From NCBI GenBank assembly GCA_039934475.1, contig JBDTMC010000015.1, forward strand, positions 1 to 37,204: DNA of 37,204 nt, read 5' to 3'. The DNA comes from JBDTMC01 sp039934475. Its GTDB lineage: Bacteria; Acidobacteriota; Terriglobia; Bryobacterales; Bryobacteraceae. The position numbers and the translations under genes are program-made. Positions 23,091 to 31,907 of the stretch are shown piece after piece; within the stretch, counting starts at the first letter, position 1; every line of letters starts with the position of its first letter. The notes beneath the pieces are model-generated. The model saw nothing but the letters and a program-made list of their open reading frames with translations, did no database searches and had not been told where the DNA came from.

Positions 23091-25469
23091 CTAGTCCACC
23101 CAGAGGGTGAGGCCCGGCTGGCTGGTGGCTTCACCGGCTGTCGCCAGTACGGTCAGCGGTCCGGAGGGCAGAAAGCCCCCGGGAATGCGGGCATTGATCT
23201 GGAAGATGCCGGTGAGTCCTGGTGCTGGCCCCGCATAGAGGATCTCGGCGTCAACACCCGCGATGCGGAAACCCAACGGCACGTCCATCACACCATCACC
23301 GGTTCCGAACACCGACACGATCATGTTCTGTCGAGCCGGGCTCCCGATGGAATTAAAGGCGCCATCCTGGTGGACGGCAAATGCCCGGTTGCCGACGGCA
23401 AATAGCCCGAGTGCGTGGCTGACCACAGGGTAGTTCAATGTAACGGAAGCTTGGCCGCTGCCCCGGATCTCAACATGGGTGGTGGAGCCGGGAACCAAAG
23501 TGAGCGGGACTTGCACCATGAGATGTTCGGGGTTGGCATCGATCACGCTCGCCGGCGATCCGTCGAAGAAGATTTCCGCGGCGGCATCGGGCGACGGTAC
23601 GACGATCAGTTCACCAGGCGCCAGCGGTCCTTCCAGGCGGCTGGCTGCGTTCACCAAGGCCGTCAGCAGTGGTGGAGGAGCCACTACATTGGCACTCAAC
23701 CGCCGCACCCGGCCGTTGAAGGCGTCACACACCAGCAGGGAGCCGTCCGCCAGTACAGCCACATCCGAAGGAGTGTCGAGAGCGTTCGACGATGCTGGTC
23801 CGGTTTCCTCAGTGAAACCCGCCTGACCGATACCTGCGATAGGTTGCACAGTGCCCGATGCGCTCACCATCCACACCGTATGCGCGCCGGTATCGGCGAC
23901 GAAGAGGTTGCCGGCGGGATCGACCGCGACAGCGACGGGATCGATCACCGGCCCCCCCGATAGGACGGTTGCAATCGAACCTCCCGCCTCCACGCGAAGT
24001 ACCTGGCGGGCGGAGACAGTATAGAAGTTTCCGGCGGTGTCAGCGGCCAGCCCGCGCGGAGCCGGTACGGTGGCGAAGGTTGCCCACGTCCCGTCCGCGG
24101 TCCGGCAGGCAATCCTGTCCTCGCCTGTCACTGCCACGCACAGCCTACCATCCGGGTGACGCGCTATCTTGTCGGGTACGTTGAATTCGGCGGAAGAGGT
24201 CACTTCGCCGCTAGCGCCGATGTCAACGACGCGATTGTGCCCGGCATCGGAAACGATCACGCCTCCGGCGGGCAGGGAAGCCACCCCGCGAGGGCTTGAG
24301 AGACCAGCGGAGGCGCCTACTGCGGTGTGAATGATCCCTTTTGCATCGACGTAACGGACGCGCGATTCCTGCCAATCGGCGATGAGGAACCCGCCCCTAC
24401 CATCCAACGCGACGGCTGCTGGTACACCTAGGTACGCCGCCGTTGCGGGTCCATCGTCACCGTATCCTCCGCTATCGGGACCACCGGCAAAGGGAACTGG
24501 ATCAGAGTCGCCGGACTGTGCCCACACTGCTTTGCCGTCAGAGTAGATCAACCGGCCAGCAAGTCCCACGACGGCATCCACAGCGTGCACGAGGCGAATG
24601 GTGGAGACGAGCGGCGGTGCTCCCGTGCCGAGTTTGTCGCTGATTAGGAGCACCGAGCCGTTCATAGACAAGCCGAGGGGTTGGGCAAACGTCCAAGGGA
24701 GGGCGGAGATGCCGCCGCGCTCCACCATTTTGATGCTCCGCGAGCCGGTATCGGCGATATACAGCACGCCGGTGCTGGAAATTGCGATGCCCGCAGGGTA
24801 GGAGAGTTGCGTACGCTGAGCGATGCCAACATCGCCAACGCTGCCGGACTGCCCCGTTCCGGCCACCCGCAGGAGCATCCCGAATGGGGTCACCTTATAG
24901 ACCGAGTGGCCATAGAAGTCGGATACATAGATGTTGCCGCTGGAGTCCACTGCAACATTTCGCGGTGCTTCCAGCTGCGCTTCCAGGGCGGGAATGGCGA
25001 CCTCGCCGGCAACCGTGGACCCGCCTCCGGCGACCGTCGAGATTTTGCCACTGTAGTCAATTCGGCGGACGCGTTTGTTCGCCAGGTCGGCCACGATGAC
25101 CGCGCCGCCGGGTTCGGTTGCAACGCCATACGGTGTGTTTAAACGAGCGGAGGTTGCCGCCGCACCGTCTCCCGAGAATCCCGGTGTGCCCGTTCCGGCA
25201 ATGGTAGTAATTCTTCCGTCGAGCGAGACTTTCCGCACGCGGTGCATGGCCGAATCGGCGATAATTACGTTGCCAAACGCGTCTGCCGCCACTCCGTTCG
25301 GCAAGCGCAGCAGTGCGGCGGTTGCCGCGCGCCCGTCGCCGGCCTCGGGTCCCCCGGCTATCGTGCTGAGCGAGAACGAGGTTGCTGGATTCTGCCCGTT
25401 CGATGCGGCGCACAGGACAAAAATCATTAGCGATTGGGAGATCTGACGCGAGTGACAGAATAATGCCAT
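23091..25469 (-). CDS. Secreted NHL-repeat beta-propeller protein with Solibacter C-terminal domain
   Basis: The protein is 792 residues with a short N-terminal hydrophobic stretch (LMIFVLCAASNGQ), probably a signal peptide. Residues about 35-600 hold repeated units of the NHL type, for example LRLPNGVAADAFGNVIIADS and NTPYGVATEPGGAVIVADLA, several beginning STVAGGG or TTIAGTGTPGFSGDG. These form beta-propellers that act in binding. Residues 604-792 open LVNAASRLEGPLAPGELI and end in LTGIFQINARIPGG and a last strand; this is the pattern of the TIGR03437 'Solibacter' C-terminal domain, found on many exported proteins of that lineage. No catalytic motif is visible. It diverges from the metalloprotease gene 60 bases away, and the two may share regulation. 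Confidence 0.92.
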   Translation of the reverse strand: MALFCHSRQISQSLMIFVLCAASNGQNPATSFSLSTIAGGPEAGDGRAATAALLRLPNGVAADAFGNVIIADSAMHRVRKVSLDGRITTIAGTGTPGFSGDGAAATSARLNTPYGVATEPGGAVIVADLANKRVRRIDYSGKISTVAGGGSTVAGEVAIPALEAQLEAPRNVAVDSSGNIYVSDFYGHSVYKVTPFGMLLRVAGTGQSGSVGDVGIAQRTQLSYPAGIAISSTGVLYIADTGSRSIKMVERGGISALPWTFAQPLGLSMNGSVLLISDKLGTGAPPLVSTIRLVHAVDAVVGLAGRLIYSDGKAVWAQSGDSDPVPFAGGPDSGGYGDDGPATAAYLGVPAAVALDGRGGFLIADWQESRVRYVDAKGIIHTAVGASAGLSSPRGVASLPAGGVIVSDAGHNRVVDIGASGEVTSSAEFNVPDKIARHPDGRLCVAVTGEDRIACRTADGTWATFATVPAPRGLAADTAGNFYTVSARQVLRVEAGGSIATVLSGGPVIDPVAVAVDPAGNLFVADTGAHTVWMVSASGTVQPIAGIGQAGFTEETGPASSNALDTPSDVAVLADGSLLVCDAFNGRVRRLSANVVAPPPLLTALVNAASRLEGPLAPGELIVVPSPDAAAEIFFDGSPASVIDANPEHLMVQVPLTLVPGSTTHVEIRGSGQASVTLNYPVVSHALGLFAVGNRAFAVHQDGAFNSIGSPARQNMIVSVFGTGDGVMDVPLGFRIAGVDAEILYAGPAPGLTGIFQINARIPGGFLPSGPLTVLATAGEATSQPGLTLWVD

Positions 25470-25503
25470 GCGAGAAAATTAAGTGTCTTCCCGCCCGATG
25501 GAT

Positions 25504-25535
25504 TCTCATACTGAGTCGATATCGTAAGTATGAGA
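25504..25535. promoter_or_regulatory. Inverted repeat spanning the metalloprotease start codon
   Basis: TCTCATACT (25504-25512) and AGTATGAGA (25527-25535) are perfect 9-base arms. The 14-base spacer contains the palindrome CGATATCG (25517-25524). The right arm covers the ATG at 25530, and no Shine-Dalgarno sequence precedes that ATG. As DNA this could be an operator between the divergent genes; as RNA it could hide the start codon. Confidence 0.5.
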
Positions 25536-27578
25536 GTTTTCCCCAGAGGCACACTGTTATTGTGTGGCCTGCTGCCCGCCTTTGTTTGGGCGCAGCCGGC
25601 GCTGTATCTTAAGTCCGGAAGATCCATTGCACCCAGCTTCGCGGCCGGCACTCTGGCGCGGGCGGCTTCCTTGCCGTCCGACGAGGCAGGGCATATTATT
25701 CTCCAGTTCGCCAGTCAGCCCGGCGCGGCTGAAATCAGGGAACTGACCGCGCGCGGGGCGCTGGTGCTCGATTATATTTCGGATAATGCGGTTCTCATAT
25801 CTACAAGAAAAGGACTTTCCACCGAGGGTCTCAATGTTGTGTGGAGTGGGCGGCTGCGGGCGAGCGACAAATTGAGTTCCAAGCTGGAGTACCGCAGTGA
25901 GCTGGTGGCCGTTGCCGAGTTTCATCGCGATACGCCGCCTGAGCGCATGCGGGCGCTTGTTTTGGAGGCAGGTCTGGCGGTGAGGGAGAATCCGGATCTG
26001 TTGGCGCATCAACTCTTACTGCAAGGCGATCCTAATCGTCTATGGCAGTTGGCCGACGCCGACGAAGTAGCCTACGTTTACCCCGCATCTTCCGACCTGA
26101 TTGCCGGAGTGGCGGTAAGCCCTTGTGCCGGACCGATGACGTCTGCCGGCCACGTGGGGCAGTATACGGCCCGTGTCGGCGACGGATGGGATGGGCCGGG
26201 CCGTAACGCAGCCGCATTGCGCTATGTCCTGGGAGCACTGACGGCCCAAATGACGCCTGAGGACATTCGCCATGAGGTCCTTCGCGCGATGCACGAATGG
26301 TCCCGCTATGTACAAGTTAGCTTCTCAGAGGGAGGCGATCCCCAGGCCGAACGAACGGTGGCGATTATGTTTGCCAGGGGCGACCACGGTGACGGCTACC
26401 CCTTCGACGGGCCCGGCGGCACGCTGGCCCACACCTTTTACCCGGCGCCGCCAAACCCGGAGTCCATTGCCGGAGACTTGCATTTGGACGGTGACGAGAG
26501 CTGGCAAATCGGCCGCAGCCGCGATCTGTACAGTGTTGTCCTTCACGAACTGGGGCACGCACTGGGCTTGGGCCATTCCGACAATCCAGGGGCGGTGATG
26601 TATCCGTTCTACCGTTTGAGCGACAAATTGTCTGACGAGGACATCCAGGCGATCCGCGAGCTGTACGCGCCCCAGGACGACTCCGCGCCGCCGCTGACGC
26701 TCTCGATACAGCGCCCTTCCACCAACGGAGTGACCACCGAAGAGTCCGCTGCCGATGTAGCCGGAACCGTCTCTGGGGGGACGGGGTCCGTCGCGGTCTC
26801 CTGGATTTCGGATTCCGGCACCGGCCAGACTTCGGTGGCGGAAGGCGACGGCGAACGGCAATGGGACTTGGGGCTAGTCCCGCTTGCCCTCGGGGCAAAC
26901 CGGATCACGGTCAGCGCCGCTGCTGCCAACGGGGCTACGGTCTTCTCCGTGGTCCAGATTATGCGGCAGCAACCGGCGCCTCCGGACCCGCCGTCTCCCG
27001 ATCCGCCAAAACCGCCGGTCGTGCAGATTCTCAATCCGTCGGCGGGCATCACTCGGACACTGGCGAACGCCATCACCTTAAGCGGCATTGCGGCTCACCC
27101 ATCGGGAATTGACAGGGTGGAGTGGCGGGAGAAACGGGGTGTGGGCGGAACGGCTTTGGGAACCACGAATTGGTCGAGTGGTGCGGTGAACCTGGAGAAC
27201 GGCGTGAACGTCTTCACCGTCACGGCGTGGTCCCGGGTAGGGACTTCGGCTTCGGCCACAATCGAGGTCGACTTCATCGTGCGGCCTCCCACGGCGCCGG
27301 ACGCTTCAGCGCCCTCGCTCACCATCACGTCTCCGGCGTCAACCAACGTGTCTACGGCGGGAGCCGTGATCAACGTGCGGGGTTATGCGCAGGATAATGT
27401 TGGCGTCACGCAGATTACCTGGAGCACTTCGACCGGGGCTTCAGGGAAAGCCCTCGGCACAGGGTTCTTCGGACCGTTGGAGATTCCATTGCTTGTGGGC
27501 ACCAACACGATTGCCATTCGCGCCTACGACGAGGCCGGCAACGTCTCCTGGCGATCGATTACCGTGACGCGACGATGA
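25530..27578 (+). CDS. Secreted matrixin-like (M10-type) zinc metalloprotease with Ig-like C-terminal domains
   Basis: The protein is 682 residues with a signal peptide (LLLCGLLPAFVWAQ). A poorly conserved region of about 180 residues, perhaps a propeptide, is followed by the catalytic domain at about 210-380: DIRHEVLRAMHEWSRYVQVS, then HELGHALGLGH at 339-349 with the three zinc histidines and catalytic Glu340, and the Met-turn methionine in VMYPFY (357). The proline-rich linker PPDPPSPDPPKPP separates about 95 residues from two beta-sandwich domains with LTLSGIAAHPSGID-like and LTITSPASTNVSTAGAVINV openings, resembling Ig-like adhesion modules. Such enzymes digest extracellular protein. Its gene starts 60 bases from the divergent NHL gene, and its stop is one base from that of the convergent purA. 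Confidence 0.93.
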   Translation: MRVFPRGTLLLCGLLPAFVWAQPALYLKSGRSIAPSFAAGTLARAASLPSDEAGHIILQFASQPGAAEIRELTARGALVLDYISDNAVLISTRKGLSTEGLNVVWSGRLRASDKLSSKLEYRSELVAVAEFHRDTPPERMRALVLEAGLAVRENPDLLAHQLLLQGDPNRLWQLADADEVAYVYPASSDLIAGVAVSPCAGPMTSAGHVGQYTARVGDGWDGPGRNAAALRYVLGALTAQMTPEDIRHEVLRAMHEWSRYVQVSFSEGGDPQAERTVAIMFARGDHGDGYPFDGPGGTLAHTFYPAPPNPESIAGDLHLDGDESWQIGRSRDLYSVVLHELGHALGLGHSDNPGAVMYPFYRLSDKLSDEDIQAIRELYAPQDDSAPPLTLSIQRPSTNGVTTEESAADVAGTVSGGTGSVAVSWISDSGTGQTSVAEGDGERQWDLGLVPLALGANRITVSAAAANGATVFSVVQIMRQQPAPPDPPSPDPPKPPVVQILNPSAGITRTLANAITLSGIAAHPSGIDRVEWREKRGVGGTALGTTNWSSGAVNLENGVNVFTVTAWSRVGTSASATIEVDFIVRPPTAPDASAPSLTITSPASTNVSTAGAVINVRGYAQDNVGVTQITWSTSTGASGKALGTGFFGPLEIPLLVGTNTIAIRAYDEAGNVSWRSITVTRR

Positions 27579-27579
27579 G

Positions 27580-28884
27580 CTATTGCAGCAGTTTCTCGAG
27601 CCGTGACCCAGGGCGCACGATGGTTTCATTGCGCTCCGGTCCAGTGGAGACGCAACCCACTTCAACGGCGGAGCGTTCTTCGAGGAACTCCACGTACCGG
27701 CGCGCCGCCGGGGGCAGATCCTGGTAGGCGGTGGTGCCTCGGGTTTGCGTCAGCCAGCCGGGCAACTGCTCATAAACGGGTTCGATGCCATCCAAGCCGG
27801 AACGGGTGGCCGGCATTTCGTCGATGCGAACGCCATCCACCTTGTAGCCCACACAGACCGGAATCTCCGGCAGGTGGTCCAGCACGTCGAGCTTGGTGAT
27901 AATCAGCGAATCGAAGCCATTGACGGCCGCCGTGTAGCGCAGCAGCGGCACGTCAAACCAGCCGCAGCGCCGCGGACGGCCCGTTACCGAGCCGAATTCG
28001 TTGCCTGCCACGCGAATGCTGTCGCCAACGGCGTCGACTGATTCGCTGGGAAAGGGTCCTCCGCCGACACGCGTGATGTAGGCCTTGGAAACGCCGAGAA
28101 TGCCGTCAATGCGAGTGGGCGCGACGCCGGTGCCCGTGCAGGCTCCACCGGCGGCGGCGCTCGACGATGTTACAAACGGGTAGGTGCCATGGTCGATGTC
28201 TAGCATCGTCCCTTGCGCCCCTTCAAACAGCACTCTCTTGCCGCCAGCGATGGCGCGGTTGAGGAGTGCGGCAGTATCGCAAACTAGGGGACGGATTAGC
28301 TCCGCCAACTCCCGGTATTGAAGGCAAACGGCTTCCACGTCCACCGTTCCTTCGATTTGGAAGGCGCGGGCAATGGTCAGTTTGTCTTCCGCAACCAGGT
28401 TGAACAAGCTGCCGAAGTGTTGCGTGTCCAGCAGGTCGGCAATGCGCAGCCCGCGGCGGCCAATCTTGTCTTCGTAGCACGGGCCGATACCGCGCGACGT
28501 GGTGCCGATGGCCTCGCGATCCTTGCGGTTCTCAGAGATGTTCTCCACCAGACGGTGAAAGGGAAAGATGACGTGGGCACGGTTGCTGATCCGCAACTGG
28601 TTGACGACGTCCACACCGGCTGCGGCGAGTATCGCCATCTCTTGTACCAGCGCGACCGGGTCGACTACCACGCCGTTGCCGATGACGGCGGTTACACCAG
28701 GGCGCAGAATTCCGCTCGGAATCAGCTTCAATACGAATTTCTTTTCACCGATGAAGACCGTATGCCCGGCATTATGTCCGCCCTGATAGCGGGCGACGAT
28801 GTCGAAACGGTCGGAAAAGAGATCGACAATCTTGCCTTTCCCCTCATCGCCCCACTGGGCGCCTAACACGATAATGTTGCTCAT
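27580..28884 (-). CDS. purA: Adenylosuccinate synthetase
   Basis: The protein is 434 residues, the family's normal length. It makes adenylosuccinate from IMP, aspartate and GTP in the purine pathway. The N-terminus VLGAQWGDEGKGKIVDLFSD has the GDEGKGK phosphate loop at 12-18 with catalytic Asp13, and RYQGGHNAGHTV follows with catalytic His41. The TTSRGIGPCYEDK and GAQGTMLDIDHGTYPFVTSS segments are highly conserved. The C-terminal substrate loop is RPRRCGWFD. The gene stands alone here, converging on the metalloprotease with stops one base apart. No purine-box motif is obvious upstream, where the decayed genes begin. Confidence 0.98.
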   Translation of the reverse strand: MSNIIVLGAQWGDEGKGKIVDLFSDRFDIVARYQGGHNAGHTVFIGEKKFVLKLIPSGILRPGVTAVIGNGVVVDPVALVQEMAILAAAGVDVVNQLRISNRAHVIFPFHRLVENISENRKDREAIGTTSRGIGPCYEDKIGRRGLRIADLLDTQHFGSLFNLVAEDKLTIARAFQIEGTVDVEAVCLQYRELAELIRPLVCDTAALLNRAIAGGKRVLFEGAQGTMLDIDHGTYPFVTSSSAAAGGACTGTGVAPTRIDGILGVSKAYITRVGGGPFPSESVDAVGDSIRVAGNEFGSVTGRPRRCGWFDVPLLRYTAAVNGFDSLIITKLDVLDHLPEIPVCVGYKVDGVRIDEMPATRSGLDGIEPVYEQLPGWLTQTRGTTAYQDLPPAARRYVEFLEERSAVEVGCVSTGPERNETIVRPGSRLEKLLQ

Positions 28885-28938
28885 TTGCAGAAGACCAAAA
28901 CCCCTAAGTATAGCATCGGGACCGTCTGGAAATACATG

Positions 28939-29250
28939 TTAGAAAGAGGCGGCCTTTCGCGATCCTTTCAGGATTTCGGTATTGAACGCGCGATCCGGAG
29001 GCCATTCCAACGCAGCTTCCCGGCCAGGGGGGCTCGGCGTGACGGAAAGCCGGATTTCAAAAGCCTGCTGGGCGTCGAGCCAGGATACGTTTTCCACGTT
29101 TGGATCGACTTCCTGTCTGGCGCTGGGGTTGCTACCCATCAGTTGCAGCCACTCCCGCTGGCTCATCTCATACTTAGCCAGATAGAATCCCTCGCACGGT
29201 GTGTGCCGGGCTTGAAGCCGGTTGTTGTTGCTTTCCCTGCGGATGGCCGG
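28939..29250 (-). pseudogene. Fragment of a formylglycine-generating-enzyme (SUMF1)-like protein
   Basis: The minus-strand frame is open from a TAG at 29251 to 28939. Between about 29205 and 29050 it reads CEGFYLAKYEMSQREW, then LQLMGSNPSARQEVD and PNVENVSWLDAQQAFEIRL. This strongly resembles the part of SUMF1-family domains that reads 'gFyigkyEVT..eW..vMGsNPS..........PVenVsWddA..Fc..L'. The domain's other two-thirds, including the copper-binding cysteines region, are missing in both directions, and no good start exists. It is a remnant in a 587-base stretch (28885-29471) that has no intact gene. Confidence 0.65.
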
Positions 29251-29256
29251 CTATCG

Positions 29257-29415
29257 AAAGCCATTCATATGGAGATGGCCGCCGCGGAGCATCTGGCGAT
29301 TCTACGCGCGGTCATACGTCGCGATGCCGCGGAAGCGCAGACTCTGCTGGACGCTCGCATTGGGCAGGGCCAGCGGCATGCGCTGGAGCTGTTCTTTGAC
29401 CGCACCTGTGCCTCC
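29257..29415 (+). pseudogene. Possible remnant of a GntR-family regulator (FCD domain end)
   Basis: A plus-strand frame reads KAIHMEMAAAEHLAILRAVI, then RRDAAEAQTLLDARIGQGQR and HALELFFDR. The pattern 'EH.aIl.Ai..rDa..A..ll..Hi' is the last part of the FCD ligand-binding domain of GntR regulators. The helix-turn-helix part and the rest of FCD are absent, and the frame upstream overlaps the SUMF1-like fragment on the other strand. The fit is by eye, and a chance reading frame is possible. Confidence 0.35.
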
Positions 29416-29471
29416 CGCTCTCGCCAGCCTGCCTTGCTCCACCGGCACCCCCTCAGCTACGCTGGCAGGTG

Positions 29472-29939
29472 ATGCAGCTTTGTGACATTTACCTCGGCCT
29501 CGGCGAGGATTCCTTCCAGCAGCTCTTGCGCAGCATTTCCATGGGCAAGCTGAAGACCTATCAGATCTTCGATCGCGTAAAGATGCGCGCGCACCTCGCT
29601 AAGCTGAATTCGGAAACCCTGCGCAAATCCTCGCCCCGCTTGTGGGCGCGCCTTGGCGAAGCCGACGGAGACCTCGCTACCGATCTCGCCCAGGCCATCC
29701 TCGTCTCCCACCTGGACATGATCGTCGATGTGCTGGCGCTCCTCGGCGTGCCGAATGAAGACGGTTTCTTTGCCAAGGATATGGATGCCTCCGCCTACCT
29801 TACTGAGGGCTGGCAGCAGAAGGCATTCGATCACTTTAACGGTAAGTACACCCCGGCCCTTCTGCTCTTCTACATCAACCATCTGGAGCAGGAACTGAAC
29901 AAGGACGCAACCCTCTTCGCGCCAGCCGCTCAAGCGTGA
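29472..29939 (+). CDS. Conserved-looking hypothetical protein
   Basis: The protein is 155 residues from the ATG at 29472 (a GTG directly before it is in frame). It is soluble and largely helical, with no signal peptide. It reads LCDIYLGLGEDSFQQLLRSI, then KTYQIFDRVKMRAHLAKLNS, AQAILVSHLDMIVDVLALLG and PALLLFYINHLEQEL. I have a memory of similar uncharacterised acidobacterial proteins but can give no name. The base composition and lack of stops support a real gene, while the stretch just upstream is decayed. It is followed 65 bases later by the small exported protein gene on the same strand. Confidence 0.75.
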   Translation: MQLCDIYLGLGEDSFQQLLRSISMGKLKTYQIFDRVKMRAHLAKLNSETLRKSSPRLWARLGEADGDLATDLAQAILVSHLDMIVDVLALLGVPNEDGFFAKDMDASAYLTEGWQQKAFDHFNGKYTPALLLFYINHLEQELNKDATLFAPAAQA

Positions 29940-29992
29940 TCGGTCCGGGTCCGTGTCATAATGGCGCGAAGCGTGGCTGGTTTCATCCGAAT

Positions 29993-29998
29993 AAGGAG
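29993..29998 (+). promoter_or_regulatory. Shine-Dalgarno sequence deciding the start at 30005
   Basis: AAGGAG lies 6 bases before the ATG at 30005. It shows that the small exported protein begins there, with its signal peptide, and not at the in-frame codon at 29936. Confidence 0.8.
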
Positions 29999-30004
29999 CT
30001 TCCT

Positions 30005-30370
30005 ATGAAGGGATGTACCGTTTTGTCTCTTCTATTGCTGGCAAATTTAGCATTTGCCGCGGACTCGGTTTCAGGGACCTGGAAAATCGACGGTGACGTC
30101 GCGGGTAATCCCGTGCAAGAATCCTGCACTGTGAAGCAGGAAGCCGAAAAGCTGACCGGCTCCTGCAAAGGACTTGGAGACAAGGCTTGGGACGTCACCG
30201 GCGCGGTGGAGGGCCAGAGTGTGACCTTCCAGCACGGCGGTGAGTATAACGGTGAAGCGCTCACGCTCACCTATAAGGGAACGATTGACGCCACTGGCGC
30301 AATGAAGGGCACCATCGACGTGAAACCCTTCGATGTGTCCGGCGACTTCAGCGCCAAGAAGGAAAACTAA
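30005..30370 (+). CDS. Small exported beta-rich protein
   Basis: The protein is 121 residues. The N-terminus KGCTVLSLLLLANLAFA is a signal peptide. The mature part begins DSVSGTWKIDGDVAGNPVQE and continues with short strands (CTVKQEAEKLTGSC, SVTFQHGGEYNGEALTLTYK, DVSGDFSAKKEN). This is the pattern of small exported lipocalin-like proteins common in Acidobacteria, in which 'SGTWKxxxD' opens the barrel. It resembles the exported protein encoded at 13920-14393 in its first motif only. Function unknown. The galactarate dehydratase gene starts 9 bases after its stop, so cotranscription is likely. Confidence 0.85.
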   Translation: MKGCTVLSLLLLANLAFAADSVSGTWKIDGDVAGNPVQESCTVKQEAEKLTGSCKGLGDKAWDVTGAVEGQSVTFQHGGEYNGEALTLTYKGTIDATGAMKGTIDVKPFDVSGDFSAKKEN

Positions 30371-30379
30371 GCGACCGCC

Positions 30380-31900
30380 GTGGGGGCTCCGCTGTACGTT
30401 CGCGTCCACCCGACGGATAACGTCGCGATCATCGTGAACGCCGACGGTGTCCGCCCCGGCGCGACGTTCGCCGGTGGCCTTACGGCTTTTGAATTCATCC
30501 CGCAGTCGCACAAGATCGCTCTTGCTGATATCGCGGAAGGACAGGCCGTTTTTCGTTATGGCGAAGTGATCGGCGCGGCTCGCCGCAATCTAACCGCCGG
30601 CATGCGGGTGAGAGAAGACGACCTCACCATGCCGACGCCGCCCCTACTGGATGCGCTGTCCCTGGCCACTGCTCCACCACCGCCACTCCCGGTTCTAAAC
30701 GGTTACACCTTTGAGGGCTATCCCAACGCCGACGGCAGCACGGGAACGCGTAACATCCTTGGAATCACAACTACGGTGCAGTGCGTCGCCCCTACGGTCG
30801 ACCACGCCGTGCGCCGCATCCGTACCGAATTGCTGCCCCGCTACGCGAACGTGGACGACGTTTTGGCGATCACTCACACCTATGGTTGCGGCGTAGCGAT
30901 TGATGCTCCTGGCGCCGCCATCCCTATCCGCACGCTGCGGCACATCGGCCTGCACGCCAATCTGGGCGGCGACCCGCTGGTGGTGAGCCTGGGCTGTGAG
31001 AAACTGCAACCGGAACGTCTCTTTGCCGGCTCTCTGCCTATTCTGGAGCGCGGCAATATCATCCGATTGCAGGATGAGCGGGGTTTCGCCGAAACTGTGG
31101 CGGCGATTTTGCACGCCGCGGAGAAACGTCTTGAAGTTCTAAACCGTCGCCAGCGCCGCGTTTGTCAGGCGTCGGAACTGGTAGTGGGTCTGCAATGCGG
31201 CGGTAGCGACGCGTTCTCCGGAGTTACCTGCAACCCGGCAGTCGGTTTCGCCGCCGACTTATTGGTACGCGCGGGAGCCACAGTGCTGTTCTCCGAAGTC
31301 ACCGAAATCCGTGACGCAGTTCACCTGTTAACGCCGCGGGCGGTGAACGAAGACGTCGCGCGCGCGCTGATCCGTGAAATGCGTTGGTACGACGAATACC
31401 TTGCCGCTGGAAGCGCCGACCGCAGCGCCAATCCCACGCCCGGCAACAAGCGCGGTGGACTCGCCAATGTAGTTGAGAAGGCGCTAGGCTCAGTGGCAAA
31501 AGCCGGCACGTCCGCCCTTAACGCCGTCGCCACCCACGGCGAGAAGGTCACTGCCAAGGGACTCGTCTTTGCCGCTACACCAGCCAGCGACTTCATCTGC
31601 GGCACGCAGCAACTGGCGTCGATGAACCTGCACGTCTTCACAACCGGAGAGGGATCGCCTTATGGGCTGTCTATGGTGCCCGTGGTGAAGGTGTCGTCCC
31701 GCACTGCACTGGCGGAGAAGTGGCACGACCTGATCGACATCGACGCCGGCCGCATAGCCACCGGCACGGCGACAATCGAGGAAACCGGCTGGGAGATCTT
31801 TCGCTTCATTCTCCAAACGGCGAGCGGTCGCAAGACCTGGGCCGAGCACTGGAGTTTAGGTAACGCCCTAGCGCCGTTCAACCCCGGTCCAGTGACGTAG
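30380..31900 (+). CDS. garD: Galactarate dehydratase
   Basis: The protein is 506 residues from a GTG at 30380; no ATG serves and no Shine-Dalgarno sequence is seen. It dehydrates D-galactarate to 5-keto-4-deoxy-glucarate in sugar-acid breakdown. It follows the E. coli GarD sequence, as I know it, along its whole length: an N-terminal SAF domain (VHPTDNVAIIVN, then FRYGEVIGAA), GYTFEGYPNADGSTGTRNIL, HTYGCGVAIDAPGA, LGCEKLQPERL, VVGLQCGGSDAFSGVTCNPA with the iron-site cysteine and PGNKRGGLANVVEKALGS. The end, ALAPFNPGPVT, also matches. No other gar genes (garL, garR, garK) are in the window. Its length is 17 residues shorter than E. coli GarD, mainly at the N-terminus. Confidence 0.95.
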   Translation: MGAPLYVRVHPTDNVAIIVNADGVRPGATFAGGLTAFEFIPQSHKIALADIAEGQAVFRYGEVIGAARRNLTAGMRVREDDLTMPTPPLLDALSLATAPPPPLPVLNGYTFEGYPNADGSTGTRNILGITTTVQCVAPTVDHAVRRIRTELLPRYANVDDVLAITHTYGCGVAIDAPGAAIPIRTLRHIGLHANLGGDPLVVSLGCEKLQPERLFAGSLPILERGNIIRLQDERGFAETVAAILHAAEKRLEVLNRRQRRVCQASELVVGLQCGGSDAFSGVTCNPAVGFAADLLVRAGATVLFSEVTEIRDAVHLLTPRAVNEDVARALIREMRWYDEYLAAGSADRSANPTPGNKRGGLANVVEKALGSVAKAGTSALNAVATHGEKVTAKGLVFAATPASDFICGTQQLASMNLHVFTTGEGSPYGLSMVPVVKVSSRTALAEKWHDLIDIDAGRIATGTATIEETGWEIFRFILQTASGRKTWAEHWSLGNALAPFNPGPVT

Positions 31901-31907
31901 AATGTCG

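Noticed and set aside
28885..29472. A 195-codon plus-strand frame after purA as an intact gene
   Set aside because: Only its end looks FCD-like, it starts inside the purA start region, and most of it overlaps a SUMF1-like fragment on the other strand.
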